Shown in pieces: positions 17,138 through 25,611 of a stretch of 64,000 nucleotides of DNA. Below the pieces are notes generated by a model. The model saw only the letters and a program-made list of their open reading frames with translations, was not told the DNA's origin and did not search any database. Both the position numbers and the translations under genes were made by a program. Every line of letters begins with the position of its first letter. Positions within the stretch are counted from its first letter, which is position 1. The stretch spans positions 14,124 to 78,123 of the forward strand of contig JAJPHF010000150.1 in assembly GCA_021325365.1 (NCBI GenBank), read 5' to 3'. The DNA is from Pseudomonadota bacterium. Its GTDB lineage: Bacteria > Chloroflexota > UBA6077 > JAJPHF01.

Positions 17138-17692
17138 GTGAAGCTCCGACTCGCTTCAATCCTAGGGGTGCTCGCCCTGACCGCCACCGCTACGGTGGTG
17201 CCCGCCTCGGCGGCCGGGACGAGCACGGCAGCGAACCCATCCAGCCCGGCCGCGGTACTGACCCCCGCGCAGACCGGCACCAGCAACCCGGCCCAGTCCG
17301 ACGGCTGGGGCTATATGTCCATGGACGGCACGGGCATGACGCCGTGGGCGACCCTGCAGCAGGCGTCGTCGGACGACCAGTCCACCGGCTCGAGCAGCGA
17401 CGACGCCGGCCGCATGCGCCGCCACCACCGCCGCATGTGGAGCGGTTTTGGCATGCCGGGCGGCATTGGCATGTTGCCCCCGACGGGCTCGCCGTGGCCC
17501 TGGTGGGCGGGTATGCCGCTGTGGCAGATCAGCGCCATGACCGGCGGGACCTGGCCGTGGGCGTACGGCCCGCCGCTGTTCCTGGCCCCGCCGCTGCCGC
17601 CGCTGCCGCCGCTGGGGGTGACCCTGTTTAACGTAGGTTTGCTGAGTGGGCGGACATGCACGCCCAGGCTGCTGGTCACGATCTGCCGGTAG
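17138..17692 (+). CDS. Exported small protein, Pro/Gly/Trp-rich
   Basis: 184 residues, not recognised. GTG 17138 is chosen because GGGAGG lies 8 nt upstream. The N-terminus is a signal peptide (MKLRLASILGVLALTATATV..PASAAG). The mature part starts with a Thr/Ser/Ala-rich stretch and has a basic RMRRHHRRMW cluster. It continues with Met/Gly/Pro/Trp-rich sequence (GMPGGIGMLPPTGSPWPWW) and a polyproline run near the C-terminus. Composition suggests a disordered cell-surface or secreted polypeptide. Two strong hairpins follow the stop codon. Confidence 0.65.
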   Translation: MKLRLASILGVLALTATATVVPASAAGTSTAANPSSPAAVLTPAQTGTSNPAQSDGWGYMSMDGTGMTPWATLQQASSDDQSTGSSSDDAGRMRRHHRRMWSGFGMPGGIGMLPPTGSPWPWWAGMPLWQISAMTGGTWPWAYGPPLFLAPPLPPLPPLGVTLFNVGLLSGRTCTPRLLVTICR

Positions 17693-17709
17693 GCGCGGAC
17701 GCCGGTCGG

Positions 17710-17749
17710 CGTCGACGGGGCCGCTGGCTCCCAGCGGCTCCCGTCGACG
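17710..17749 (+). terminator. Long hairpin after the exported protein gene
   Basis: CGTCGACGGG + GCCGCTGG (17710-17727) pairs with CCAGCGGC + T bulge + CCCGTCGACG (17731-17749) around a 3-nt CTC loop: an 18-bp stem with a single bulge. No U tract follows, so it may act as an attenuator or an RNA 3'-end stabiliser rather than a classical terminator. Confidence 0.5.
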
Positions 17750-17821
17750 GAGGCCCCTTGGCTTACCCCTGAGTCACCGCCGCCAGCTGTCCCAACGCGG
17801 TCTCTTCACTGGCGACAACAC

Positions 17822-17855
17822 GGAGCCCCCTCGCCGGAGTTGGCGAGGGGGCTCC
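17822..17855. terminator. Bidirectional hairpin terminator
   Basis: A perfect 14-bp stem, GGAGCCCCCTCGCC (17822-17835) with GGCGAGGGGGCTCC (17842-17855), around GGAGTT, lies between two convergent genes and would serve both. Confidence 0.75.
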
Positions 17856-17876
17856 TGGCGTTCGGGGCAGCCGCGC

Positions 17877-18797
17877 TCAGCTCCGCGGCGCGTCGTCATC
17901 CGGGCGCCGCTGCTGCTGGCGCAGGAACTCCTCTAGCTCGGCCACCACCGCCTCCGGGCTGGGAATCTCGGCGGGCGGCTCGTCGGCGGCCGGCGCGGGC
18001 TCCTCGTCGCTCGCCAGCGCGCCCGCATCCAGCTGGCGCACGTACTCCCGCAGCTCGGCGTTGTCGGCGAGCAGGCGCTCGACGCGCACCTCCAGCGCCT
18101 CGGCCGCCCGGCGCAGCTCTTCCAGGTCCACGGGCAAGTCGAGGAGCGCCGACAGCTTGCGCAGCATGCCGTAGCATACCTTCACGTTCGGCGCGGCCTG
18201 CAGGTAGTGCGGCGCATGGCCCCATAGGCTGCCCGAAGGCAGCCCGCGCTGCTGGCAGGCGTCGCCGAGCGCCGAGTGGATGCTCGTCGGGCCCTCGTAG
18301 CGCGAGGGCGACAGCCCCATCCTCTGCATCGCCGTGCGGAGCGCGGCGTCCATCGCGGTGCCGCTCACCCGTGGCTCGCCCGTATGCGTGACCTGATCGA
18401 AGGTGCCCCCCAACGACACCACGCGCTCCACGCCGCACCGCTCGGCCAGGCCCAGCACCACGTCGATGTACGTGCGCCAACGCAGGTTCGGCTCGCGCCC
18501 TAAGAACAGCACGAAGTCGGATCCCTCGCCACGCCGCACGTAGTAGTGGAACTCGTTGCGCGGCCAGCGAATGTCGCGCTGCCAGGGCGTGCGCAGCTTG
18601 GTCGTCGGGCGCGTCTCGGTGAAGTCGTAGAACTCCTCGGGGTCGATCGAGGCGAACTTGCGCGCGCGCAGCTTCCGCAGCAGGTAGCGCATCGAGCCCG
18701 AGGCGACCTCGCCGGCGTCGGGCCAGCCGGCGAAGGCCACCAGCATGGTCGGGTTGCGCAGTTGCGGCTGCTCGTCGACGGTCAGGTACTCCGCCAT
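17877..18797 (-). CDS. PAC2 family protein
   Basis: 306 residues. The core (residues ~10-220) is the PAC2 fold named after the proteasome-assembly chaperone 2: LRNPTMLVAFAGWPDAGEVAS opens it, with FLGREPNLRWRTY, VVSLGGTFD and LWGHAPHYLQ downstream. The C-terminal ~70 residues form a charged, coiled-coil-like helix (ALEVRVERLLADNAELREYVRQL) and an acidic tail. Bacterial PAC2 proteins are widespread in actinobacteria and Chloroflexota, but their function is unproven. No proteasome gene is visible nearby. ATG 18797 is preceded by GGGGGAGGCGG. Confidence 0.9.
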   Translation of the reverse strand: MAEYLTVDEQPQLRNPTMLVAFAGWPDAGEVASGSMRYLLRKLRARKFASIDPEEFYDFTETRPTTKLRTPWQRDIRWPRNEFHYYVRRGEGSDFVLFLGREPNLRWRTYIDVVLGLAERCGVERVVSLGGTFDQVTHTGEPRVSGTAMDAALRTAMQRMGLSPSRYEGPTSIHSALGDACQQRGLPSGSLWGHAPHYLQAAPNVKVCYGMLRKLSALLDLPVDLEELRRAAEALEVRVERLLADNAELREYVRQLDAGALASDEEPAPAADEPPAEIPSPEAVVAELEEFLRQQQRRPDDDAPRS

Positions 18798-18816
18798 CCG
18801 TCCGCCTCCCCCACGA

Positions 18817-19845
18817 CTACCCCGCCGTCACCGGCGCGCCCAGACCGTAGAACCGCAGCGCGTTCTCGGCCAGCACCTTGCGCTTCAGCGCCTCCGGCAT
18901 GTCGGTCCGGTCGCGGATGGCGGCGACGCTGTGCGGCCAGGCCATGTCCCAGTGCGGGTAGTCGGAGGCGTAGAGAATCTGGCCCTCGCCGATCCACTCG
19001 GCCGCCAGCGGGATCAACGACTCCTCGGGCTCACAGCCGATGTACACGCGGCCGCTCTTCACGTACTCGCTGGGCTCACCCTTCAGCAGCGGTGCCTCGT
19101 GGGGCCGCTTCTCGTACTCCTCGTCCATGTGCTCCATCCAGAACGGGAGCCAGCCACAGCCCGCCTCCATGAAGCCCACCACCAGCCGCGGAAACCGCTC
19201 CAGCACGCCGCCGAGCACCACGTTGGTCAGGCTGATCATCTGTTCCGGCACGTGCGAGAACAGGTGCAGCCCCAGGAACGTGTCGAAGCGCGCCTCGCCG
19301 CGCTCGCTGCCCGTCGCGTGGTAGGCCACCGGCACGCCGAGCCGCTCGCATGCCGCATAGAGCGGGTCGTAGTACGGATCGCCGACGCTGCGCGGGCCGT
19401 AGCGCAGGTAGGTCGGGAACATTGCGCCGACCATGCCCAGGTCGGTCACGGCGCGGTTGACCTCGCGGACTGCCGCCTCCACGTCCTGCAGCGGCAGCAA
19501 CGCCACGCCCTTCAGCCGCCGCGCGTCCGCCTGGCAGTAGTCGTGCAGCCAGTTGTTGTACGCCTGGCACAGCGCCGCCGCGTAGTCGCGCTCGCGCACC
19601 TCGCCGATGAACAGCGCGTTCGTCGGATACAGGATCGATACGTCGATGCCCTCGACGTCCATGTCCTGCAGCATCGTCCGGACGTCCACGTCGCGCTTGC
19701 CCAGTTGGCCGCCCAGGTCGCGGTCGTGCGCGTCCTTCGGGAGGAGCAAGGTCCGCCGTGCCCATTGGGGCGCCAGGTAGCGCTTCAACTCGCTCTCGTT
19801 GTCGCGGACGTGCCCGTCCGCGTCGACGACGAGTAAATCCTTCAT
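18817..19845 (-). CDS. Amidohydrolase family 2 (ACMSD-like) protein, paralogue A
   Basis: 342-residue TIM-barrel metal hydrolase/decarboxylase of the amidohydrolase_2 family. The N-terminal DADGHV replaces the usual D-x-H-x-H metal motif. Conserved VPVAYHATGS (second-shell His) and the terminal ILYASDYPHWD (catalytic Asp) are present. Substrate is unknown; relatives act on aminocarboxymuconate semialdehyde or aromatic acids. ATG 19845 is chosen because GGAGGAGCGCG precedes it and MKDLLVVDADGH is the expected start. A clear paralogue with the same length and motifs is at 49218-50237. The PAC2 gene follows after 19 nt and may be co-transcribed. Confidence 0.9.
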   Translation of the reverse strand: MKDLLVVDADGHVRDNESELKRYLAPQWARRTLLLPKDAHDRDLGGQLGKRDVDVRTMLQDMDVEGIDVSILYPTNALFIGEVRERDYAAALCQAYNNWLHDYCQADARRLKGVALLPLQDVEAAVREVNRAVTDLGMVGAMFPTYLRYGPRSVGDPYYDPLYAACERLGVPVAYHATGSERGEARFDTFLGLHLFSHVPEQMISLTNVVLGGVLERFPRLVVGFMEAGCGWLPFWMEHMDEEYEKRPHEAPLLKGEPSEYVKSGRVYIGCEPEESLIPLAAEWIGEGQILYASDYPHWDMAWPHSVAAIRDRTDMPEALKRKVLAENALRFYGLGAPVTAG

Positions 19846-19926
19846 CGCGCTCCTCCAAGCAAGCGGCAATACGGTACCCGCGCGGGCACCCGCCCGTCCT
19901 ATGCCTCCAGCGTAGCACACCGGCTC

Positions 19927-21231
19927 TCAGGCGGTCACCAGGCGGCGATAGACGGCGTCCAGGCGGGCGGCCGCGGCGTCCCATGAGAGGTGGGCGGCGG
20001 CCCGGGCGCGCAGCGCCTGGCCGCACGCCCGCGCGGCGCCGGGGTCGCGCAGCGCGGCCAGCAGCGCGTCGCCGAGGGCGCCGACATCGCCGAGGGGCGC
20101 GTACAGGCCAAGGTCGCCCAGCAGCTCGCGGTTCACCGGGGCGTCGAAGGCGACGACCGGCAGCGCCATCGCCATGTAGTTCAGCACTTTGCCGTTGCCC
20201 TCGGTCGCCGACACCTTGGGCGCCACGGCGACCGTCCCGAGCGCCAGGTAGTCAGGCGCCTGCTCATAGGGCACCCGGCCGGGCAGGACCACGCGCGCGC
20301 CGATGTCCAGCGCAGCCGCCTGCGCGCTATAGTAGGCCTGGCCCGGGTAGCCCAGCAAGAGGAAGTAGACGTCCGGCTCGGCGGCCAGCACCCGCCGCGC
20401 CGCTTGCAGCAGCAGCGATAGGCCCTGGTACTCGGCCAACAGCCCCAGGTACACGACGACCGGCGCCCCGGGGGGTAGGCCCAGCCGGCCGCGCAGCGCC
20501 GCCACCCGCGCCGCGCGCGCCGAGCCCGGCGCGGCCGGCGCGAATCGCGCCACGTTCACGCCGTCGGGCACGACGGTGATGCGGCGCGCGGGACAGCCGA
20601 ACTCGCGTACCAGCAAGTCCGCCGCGTGGCGGGTGCTCGTGACGACCGCGTCGGCCAGGCGGTTGATCGCCGCCTCCAGCCGGCGCATGGGGCCGTACCA
20701 GCGGCTCGCCGGACGCAGGAAGCCGTGGTCCACCATCTCGGCGGTCAGGCTGCCCTGAAAGTCGAACACCAGCGGCGCGCGCGCCAGCCGGCTGAGCGGG
20801 TAGCCAATGAAGGCACCCTCGTGCAGGTGGCCGTGGACGACGTCCGGCCGCGTGCGCCCGAGGCCACGCAGCGCCGTGGCGCCCAGCAGCGCGTCGAGGT
20901 AGAGCTTGTGGCGCGACGAGCCGGGCCGCGCGTGCCAGCGCCCAGGCGGGCGCGGCGTGCGGCGGACTACCACGTCCGCCACGGCTCGCCCGTAAGGGTA
21001 AGTGTATAGCGTCGGGCGGTGGCCGGCGGCCTGGAGCGCTCGCATCTCCTCCAGGATGCGGACGTGGCAGCCGTAATCGCCGAAGAACGGCGTGGGAGCA
21101 ATCGTGAGGACGCGGCAGCCAGCAGCCGTGTGAGACGTGCCGTGGCCCCGGGGCGCGCTGGCGGCGGTCGGCTGCGGGGCAACGGGCTCGGCGGGGGCCG
21201 ACGGCAGGGCCGTCGGCGCGCGCCGGCTCAA
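19927..21231 (-). CDS. Glycosyltransferase family 4
   Basis: 434 residues with the GT-B fold of family 4 retaining glycosyltransferases. The N-terminal half contains APTPFFGDYGCHVRI and RPDVVHGHLHEG. The C-terminal half carries VVYLGLLAEYQGLSLLLQAA and an EGNGKVLNYMAMALPVVAF nucleotide-sugar site. Substrates cannot be assigned; envelope polysaccharide or glycolipid synthesis is likely. The start is the TTG at 21231, which overlaps the TGA of the upstream GT2 gene (TTGA), a sign of translational coupling. Confidence 0.9.
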   Translation of the reverse strand: MSRRAPTALPSAPAEPVAPQPTAASAPRGHGTSHTAAGCRVLTIAPTPFFGDYGCHVRILEEMRALQAAGHRPTLYTYPYGRAVADVVVRRTPRPPGRWHARPGSSRHKLYLDALLGATALRGLGRTRPDVVHGHLHEGAFIGYPLSRLARAPLVFDFQGSLTAEMVDHGFLRPASRWYGPMRRLEAAINRLADAVVTSTRHAADLLVREFGCPARRITVVPDGVNVARFAPAAPGSARAARVAALRGRLGLPPGAPVVVYLGLLAEYQGLSLLLQAARRVLAAEPDVYFLLLGYPGQAYYSAQAAALDIGARVVLPGRVPYEQAPDYLALGTVAVAPKVSATEGNGKVLNYMAMALPVVAFDAPVNRELLGDLGLYAPLGDVGALGDALLAALRDPGAARACGQALRARAAAHLSWDAAAARLDAVYRRLVTA

Positions 21232-21989
21232 CCCGGCTCCGCCCCCCCGCCCTGGGGCGGCACCCGCCCGTAGGCGGCCAGCGCCGTGGCGGGCGGCGTC
21301 CGGGGCGGCAGGCTAAGGCGCAGGCGGAAGAGATCGCGGAAGGCGCGCAGGATCACGTCGGGCCGAGCGCCGGTCGCCCGCCCCGCTGTACGCGGCAGGT
21401 GCGTGACGCGGCGCTCGCGCAGGCGGAACCCGGCGCGCCGTGCCTTGACGAGGAACTCGGCGCTGAACGTGGCCCCGCCCGATTCGACCTGGACCGCCTC
21501 CCACACCTCGCGGCGGAACAGCTTGAACGCGCAGTCCACGTCCCGGGCCACCGGCCCGAACAGCAGCCGCACCAGCAGGTTCCACCCCCAGCCGTTCAGG
21601 CGCCGCGGGAGCGGATCGCGGCGCGGCTGGCGGACGCCGACGACCAGGTCGGCATCTTGCATCTCGGGAATGAACCCGGCGATCTCGCGCGCGTCGAACT
21701 GCTTGTCGCCGTCGGTAAGAAAGATCCAGTCCTTCGTGGCGGCCGAGAAGCCCGTCGCCAACGCCGAGCCGTACCCGCGGTTCACCGCGTGGCTCACCAG
21801 CCGCACCGCCGGCAGCTCGGCCGCGACCGCCGCGACGCGCGCCGCGGTGGCGTCGCGGCTGCCGTCGTTGACCACGATCACCTCGTAGTCGTCGACCAGA
21901 TCACGCAGTACGGTCACCATGGCGCGCGCCGTCTCGGCGATGATCGCCTCTTCGTTGTAAGCGGGCAGCACGGCCGAGATACTGGCCAA
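21228..21989 (-). CDS. Glycosyltransferase family 2 (dolichyl-phosphate-sugar synthase-like)
   Basis: 253 residues. The family-2 GT-A core is complete: SISAVLPAYNEEAIIAETA, YEVIVVNDGSRDAT, NRGYGSALATGF and the metal-binding ADLVVGVRQPRRDPLPRR region after FLTDGDKQFD. FGPVARDVDCAFKLFRREV is typical of the DPM1/undecaprenyl-phosphate sugar transferase subgroup, suggesting transfer of a sugar to a polyprenyl phosphate. The TTG at 21989 is used because AAGGAGAG stands five bases before it; no ATG/GTG fits the family start. It is coupled to the GT4 gene. Confidence 0.88.
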   Translation of the reverse strand: MASISAVLPAYNEEAIIAETARAMVTVLRDLVDDYEVIVVNDGSRDATAARVAAVAAELPAVRLVSHAVNRGYGSALATGFSAATKDWIFLTDGDKQFDAREIAGFIPEMQDADLVVGVRQPRRDPLPRRLNGWGWNLLVRLLFGPVARDVDCAFKLFRREVWEAVQVESGGATFSAEFLVKARRAGFRLRERRVTHLPRTAGRATGARPDVILRAFRDLFRLRLSLPPRTPPATALAAYGRVPPQGGGAEPG

Positions 21990-22060
21990 AGATACTCTCC
22001 TTGAAGAACGCCGAATTCTACCCCGCGCTTTGATACAGCGGCAACTCACGCCGCGTGGGC

Positions 22061-22066
22061 TATAAT
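22061..22066 (+). promoter_or_regulatory. -10 element of a probable leaderless promoter
   Basis: TATAAT ends 7 nt before the ATG at 22074, so the transcript should begin at or next to the start codon. There is no ribosome site in the interval, which fits leaderless translation. A TTGATA at 22030-22035 is too far away to be a normal -35. Confidence 0.55.
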
Positions 22067-22073
22067 CCGCGCG

Positions 22074-22598
22074 ATGAATACCGATCGCGCGACCCCGCCG
22101 GACGACCGGCACTACACGCTACCCGCGCTGGCGGCGCGCGTGGCCGCGCTGCGCGCGAGTGGTGGCCGTCTCGTGCTGACGAACGGTTGCTTCGACCTGC
22201 TGCACGTCGGCCACGTCCGCTACCTGCAAGCCGCCCGCCGCCTGGGCGACTTCCTCGTCGTGGGCGTGAACGCCGACGCCTCCGTGCGGGCGCTCAAAGG
22301 TCCGACGCGCCCGCTCGTGCCCGCCGCCGAGCGGGCCGAGGTCGTTGCGGCGCTCGGCTGCGTCGACGCCGTGGTCATCTTCGACGCCGCCACCGCCGAG
22401 CCGCTCGTGTCCGCTCTGCGCCCCGAGGTCTACGTCAAGGGCGCCGACTATACCGAGGCCACGCTCCCGGAGGCGCGGCTGGTGCGCGCCTACGGCGGCA
22501 CCGTGGCGCTCCTGCCCACCGTGCCGGGCGCCTCCACCACGGCGCTCCTGGAACGCGCCGCCAGCCACCAAGCGGCCGGCCGTGACGAGGGGGAGTGA
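22074..22598 (+). CDS. HldE C-domain/RfaE2-like nucleotidyltransferase
   Basis: 174-residue cytidylyltransferase-fold enzyme. It has [17 protein letters not shown] with the HxGH nucleotide-binding motif, [29 protein letters not shown] and [12 protein letters not shown], all hallmarks of the ADP-heptose synthase adenylyltransferase domain (RfaE2) and related glycerol-phosphate or FAD-synthetase-like enzymes. It would adenylylate heptose-1-phosphate or a similar sugar phosphate for envelope glycans, consistent with the divergent glycosyltransferases. No kinase domain is attached. The true substrate in a bacterium without evident LPS genes is unclear. Confidence 0.88.
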   Translation: MNTDRATPPDDRHYTLPALAARVAALRASGGRLVLTNGCFDLLHVGHVRYLQAARRLGDFLVVGVNADASVRALKGPTRPLVPAAERAEVVAALGCVDAVVIFDAATAEPLVSALRPEVYVKGADYTEATLPEARLVRAYGGTVALLPTVPGASTTALLERAASHQAAGRDEGE

Positions 22599-22625
22599 TA
22601 CCGAATCCGGGGGTGGCGTTCCCTT

Positions 22626-22800
22626 ACTCCCTCTCCCTCTGGGAGAGGGTCGGGGTGAGGGCCCGCCTCCCTAGGCGACCCCAGGGCCGGATCGGATATA
22701 ACCCCTTCCCCCCATAGGGGACGGGGGCTACCGCTCCGCCGCCCTCGCCGCAAGCCCTCCCTTTCCCCTGTGGGGGGAGAGGGGGCTGAGGGGAGAGGGG
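22626..22800. repeat. Cluster of GC-rich palindromic repeats
   Basis: It starts with a 37-nt unit (22626-22662) containing the CTCTCCCTCTGGGAGAG hairpin followed by GGTCGGGGTGAGGG, identical to the first unit of the array at 61914. Two further hairpins follow around CCCCATAGGGG and CCCCTGTGGGG, running up to the stop of the downstream minus-strand gene. This kind of unit is widespread in many bacteria as an intergenic element. Confidence 0.8.
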
Positions 22801-23892
22801 TTAGCGCTCCGGTTGATCGCCGAGGCCGTTGTCCAGGGCCTGCTGCACGAAGTGACGATCGCTCAGCCGGATCGGGTCCAGCGTCGCGGTGTCGGGGTCA
22901 GTGTCGGCGAGCAGAGGCAGGAATCGGCTGATGCTGCCGGCAGTGGCGGGATAGGGGGCACGGGGCGCGAGCTGGCGCACGAAGAGGTCATACGTGTCAT
23001 CCAGCGCCGCATCGTCGCTCACGTGGAGGTACTCGGCCAGGACGCGCCGCGCGACCGCCGGGTCGCGCTTGGCCAGCGCCGTCGCCTCCACCAACGTGTC
23101 CACGAACCGCTGCACCAGCGTCGGCCGCTCCTGCAGCAGCCGCGCGGCCACCACCACCTGCCGGGCCGGTCCCTCGGCGCCGACCGGCCCGAAGTCGAGC
23201 AGGCTATGGAAGTCCAGCCGCTCGAGAAAGACGGTCTCGGGTGGCACCACAGCCGCCCCCAGAATCGCCCCGTTCTCCAGCGCGGCCTGTCGCTCCTGGG
23301 CCGCGCTCACCTGCAAGAGCTGCACGTCCTTCCCCGGCTCTAGCTCTAGCTCGCGGAGCGCCAGGCGCGTGGCCACCTCGGACGCCGAGCCAGGGCGACC
23401 CACCCCAAGCCGGCCGCCCCGCAGGTCGGCCGGCGTCTCGACGGCGGGATCGACCAGCAGCCGATAGGGGAAGCTGTTCAGCAGGCCGGCCACGAAGCGC
23501 ACGTCCGCGCCGCCCGCCGCGGCGACCAGCGCGCTGGCGCCGTTGCCCACCACCACGTCGGTTTGACCAGCCACCAGCTCGTCGAGCGCCGCCCGGTCGG
23601 GCTCCTGCGTCAGCGTGACTTCCAGGCCGTGTTGACGGAACAGGCCCAGGCCATACGCGACCCACAGCATCACGTTGCCCGCGTCGCGCTCGGTGAAGAC
23701 GACGCGCAGCGCCGGGAGCGGCGAGGGCGCGGGCGTCGGCAGGAGCGGCGCGGGCGAGGGCGCGACCGGCGGCGCCGAGGCGACCAGCGCGCCGCAGCTG
23801 GTCAGGGGCGGGGCGCACACCACCAGGCACAAGAACAGTAGCCAGCGGCCGGGACAGGGCACCGGTGGCCTCCCAGTCACTGTTTGGGTCAT
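22801..23892 (-). CDS. NitT/TauT-type ABC substrate-binding lipoprotein (orphan 1)
   Basis: 363 residues. A signal sequence ends in a lipobox (PPLTSC) and a Pro-rich linker follows. The periplasmic-binding fold of the NMT1/TauA/SsuA type comes next: RVVFTERDAGNVMLWVAYGLGLFRQHGLEV, GQTDVVVGNGASAL, TPADLRGGRLGVG and a C-terminal helical part. The ligand is unknown; the family binds sulfonates, nitrate or thiamine precursors. No permease or ATPase lies beside it. It begins 28 nt after parB and could be the last gene of the rpmH-parB run. Confidence 0.88.
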   Translation of the reverse strand: MTQTVTGRPPVPCPGRWLLFLCLVVCAPPLTSCGALVASAPPVAPSPAPLLPTPAPSPLPALRVVFTERDAGNVMLWVAYGLGLFRQHGLEVTLTQEPDRAALDELVAGQTDVVVGNGASALVAAAGGADVRFVAGLLNSFPYRLLVDPAVETPADLRGGRLGVGRPGSASEVATRLALRELELEPGKDVQLLQVSAAQERQAALENGAILGAAVVPPETVFLERLDFHSLLDFGPVGAEGPARQVVVAARLLQERPTLVQRFVDTLVEATALAKRDPAVARRVLAEYLHVSDDAALDDTYDLFVRQLAPRAPYPATAGSISRFLPLLADTDPDTATLDPIRLSDRHFVQQALDNGLGDQPER

Positions 23893-23920
23893 TGTACCAC
23901 GCGAGCGACTGGCCCCCGCG

Positions 23921-24829
23921 CTACGGGCGACCAGTCAGACGCTCGCACAGACCCTGCAGCTCTTCGTCTGAAAAGTAGTGGATGACGATGCGCCCGCCGC
24001 GCCGCGAGTGGTAGAGCTGGACCTTCGTGGCCAGAGCGTCGCGCAGCTCGCGCTCCAGCGCGGCCACCTCCGGCGAGGTCGGCTCGGGCGCCGGCTCCAC
24101 GCCCGCCAGCCGCGAGGGCGGCATGGGCCGCGCCGTGCCACGCCGCACGGCCTCCTCCGTGGCGCGCACGCTCAGGTCCTCGGTCAGCACGCGCGCCAGC
24201 AAGGCCTCCTGCGCCGCGGCGTCGGGACACCCCAGCAGCGCCCGGGCGTGGCCCGCCGTGATGCGACCCGCGGCCAGCGCCTCGTGGACGGCTGGCGCCA
24301 GGTGGAGCAGGCGGAGCGCATTCGCCACGGCCACGCGGCTCTTGCCCACTCGCGCCGCGACCGCCTCCTGGGTCAGGCCGTGCTCGGTCAGAAGCTGCCG
24401 GTAGGCGACCGCCTCCTCCAGCGGCGTGAGGTCCTGGCGCTGCACGTTCTCGACGATCGCCAGCTCCAGCCGCTCGCGGGGCGCCACGTCCTTCACGATC
24501 GCCGGCACCGTCTCCAGCCCGGCGAGTTGCGCGGCCCGCCAGCGCCGCTCGCCCGCGATCAGCACGTAGTCGTCGCCGGTGCGCGACACGATCACCGGCT
24601 GCAGCACGCCGTGGACCCGGATCGACGCGGCCAGGTCGGCCAGCTCGTCCTCGGCGATGCGCGAGCGGGGCTGGTCGGGGTTTGGGCGAATGGCCGCCAC
24701 GGGCAGCGCCAGCGCCCCCGCCGGCGGCGTCTCGCCGGTAGGCGCCGCCGGCTCGTCGGGTGGCGCGGTCGGGCGCGCCGGGAACAGCGCGTCCAGCCCA
24801 CGGCCCAGGCCGCCCGGTCGCCGCTTCAT
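23921..24829 (-). CDS. parB: Chromosome-partitioning protein ParB
   Basis: 302 residues. The N-terminal RRPGGLGRGLDALF is the ParA-stimulating peptide. The CTPase/ParB-Srx domain holds NPDQPR (residues ~50-55) and GERRWRAA (93-100), with ENVQR at 127-131. A helix-turn-helix that binds parS follows (GLTQEAVAARVGKSRVAVAN) and the C-terminal dimerisation part ends ...RIVIHYFSDEELQGLCERL. Together with ParA it segregates the chromosome origin. Its ATG overlaps the parA stop (ATGA), so translation is coupled. No parS was recognised by eye in the window. Confidence 0.96.
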   Translation of the reverse strand: MKRRPGGLGRGLDALFPARPTAPPDEPAAPTGETPPAGALALPVAAIRPNPDQPRSRIAEDELADLAASIRVHGVLQPVIVSRTGDDYVLIAGERRWRAAQLAGLETVPAIVKDVAPRERLELAIVENVQRQDLTPLEEAVAYRQLLTEHGLTQEAVAARVGKSRVAVANALRLLHLAPAVHEALAAGRITAGHARALLGCPDAAAQEALLARVLTEDLSVRATEEAVRRGTARPMPPSRLAGVEPAPEPTSPEVAALERELRDALATKVQLYHSRRGGRIVIHYFSDEELQGLCERLTGRP

Positions 24830-25611
24830 GCGCGGCCGCCCGCGACGGCGCCGTAGCCCCGCCCCACCAGCTCGTCGGCCAGCGCGGCATAGGCCGCCGC
24901 GCCGCGCGACGTGGGATCGTAGCGCAGGACCGACTGGCCGTGGCTCGGCGCCTCGCTGAGGCGCACGGCGCGGGGGATCACGCTGGCGAACGTCAGGTCG
25001 GGGAAGTGCTCGCGCACCTCGGTCTGCACCTGCGCGCTCAGGTTCGTGCGCGCGTCGGCCATCGTCAGCAGCAAGCCCAGCACCTCCAGGCGCGGGTTCA
25101 GGTGCTCGCGCACGCGCTCGACGCTGGCCAAGAGCTGGCCCAGCCCCTCCAGCGCCAGGTACTCGCACTGCACGGGGACCAGCAGCGCGTCGGCGGCCGC
25201 CAGGGCGTTCAGCGTCAGCAGCCCAAGCGACGGCGGGCAGTCCAGCAGGATTAGCTCGTACTGGTCGCGGATCGGCGCCAGCGCCTCGCGCAGCCGCAGG
25301 TCCCGGTCGGGCGCGTCGACCAGCTCCACCTGAGCGCCCGCCAGGCCGTAGCTGGCCGGCGCCAGCCAGAGGCCCTGCTCGCCCGTGGGCCGCACGACCG
25401 CCGCCAGCGGCGCCTCGCCCAGCAGCACCTCGTACACCGAGGGCGCCACGTCGCGCGGGTTCTGGCCGAGCCAGCTAGTGGCGTTCGCCTGCGGGTCGCA
25501 GTCCACCAGCAGCGCCGGGCCGACGAGGCCCAGGTACGCGCCCACATGGACGGCCGTGGTGGTCTTGCCCACACCGCCCTTCTGGTTGGCGATCGCGATT
25601 ACGCTGCCCAA
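24826..25611 (-). CDS. parA: Chromosome-partitioning ATPase ParA
   Basis: 261-residue Walker-type ATPase (ParA/Soj). The deviant Walker A KGGVGKTT is at residues 11-18, VDCDPQANAT follows, and LILLDCPPSLGLLTLNAL is the Walker B region. It binds DNA non-specifically and drives ParB-parS movement. The TTG at 25611 is used: IAIANQKGG must be preceded by only a few residues and no ATG/GTG is available; AGGAG lies upstream. The start lies inside the pfkB 3' end (13-nt overlap). Confidence 0.95.
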   Translation of the reverse strand: MGSVIAIANQKGGVGKTTTAVHVGAYLGLVGPALLVDCDPQANATSWLGQNPRDVAPSVYEVLLGEAPLAAVVRPTGEQGLWLAPASYGLAGAQVELVDAPDRDLRLREALAPIRDQYELILLDCPPSLGLLTLNALAAADALLVPVQCEYLALEGLGQLLASVERVREHLNPRLEVLGLLLTMADARTNLSAQVQTEVREHFPDLTFASVIPRAVRLSEAPSHGQSVLRYDPTSRGAAAYAALADELVGRGYGAVAGGRA

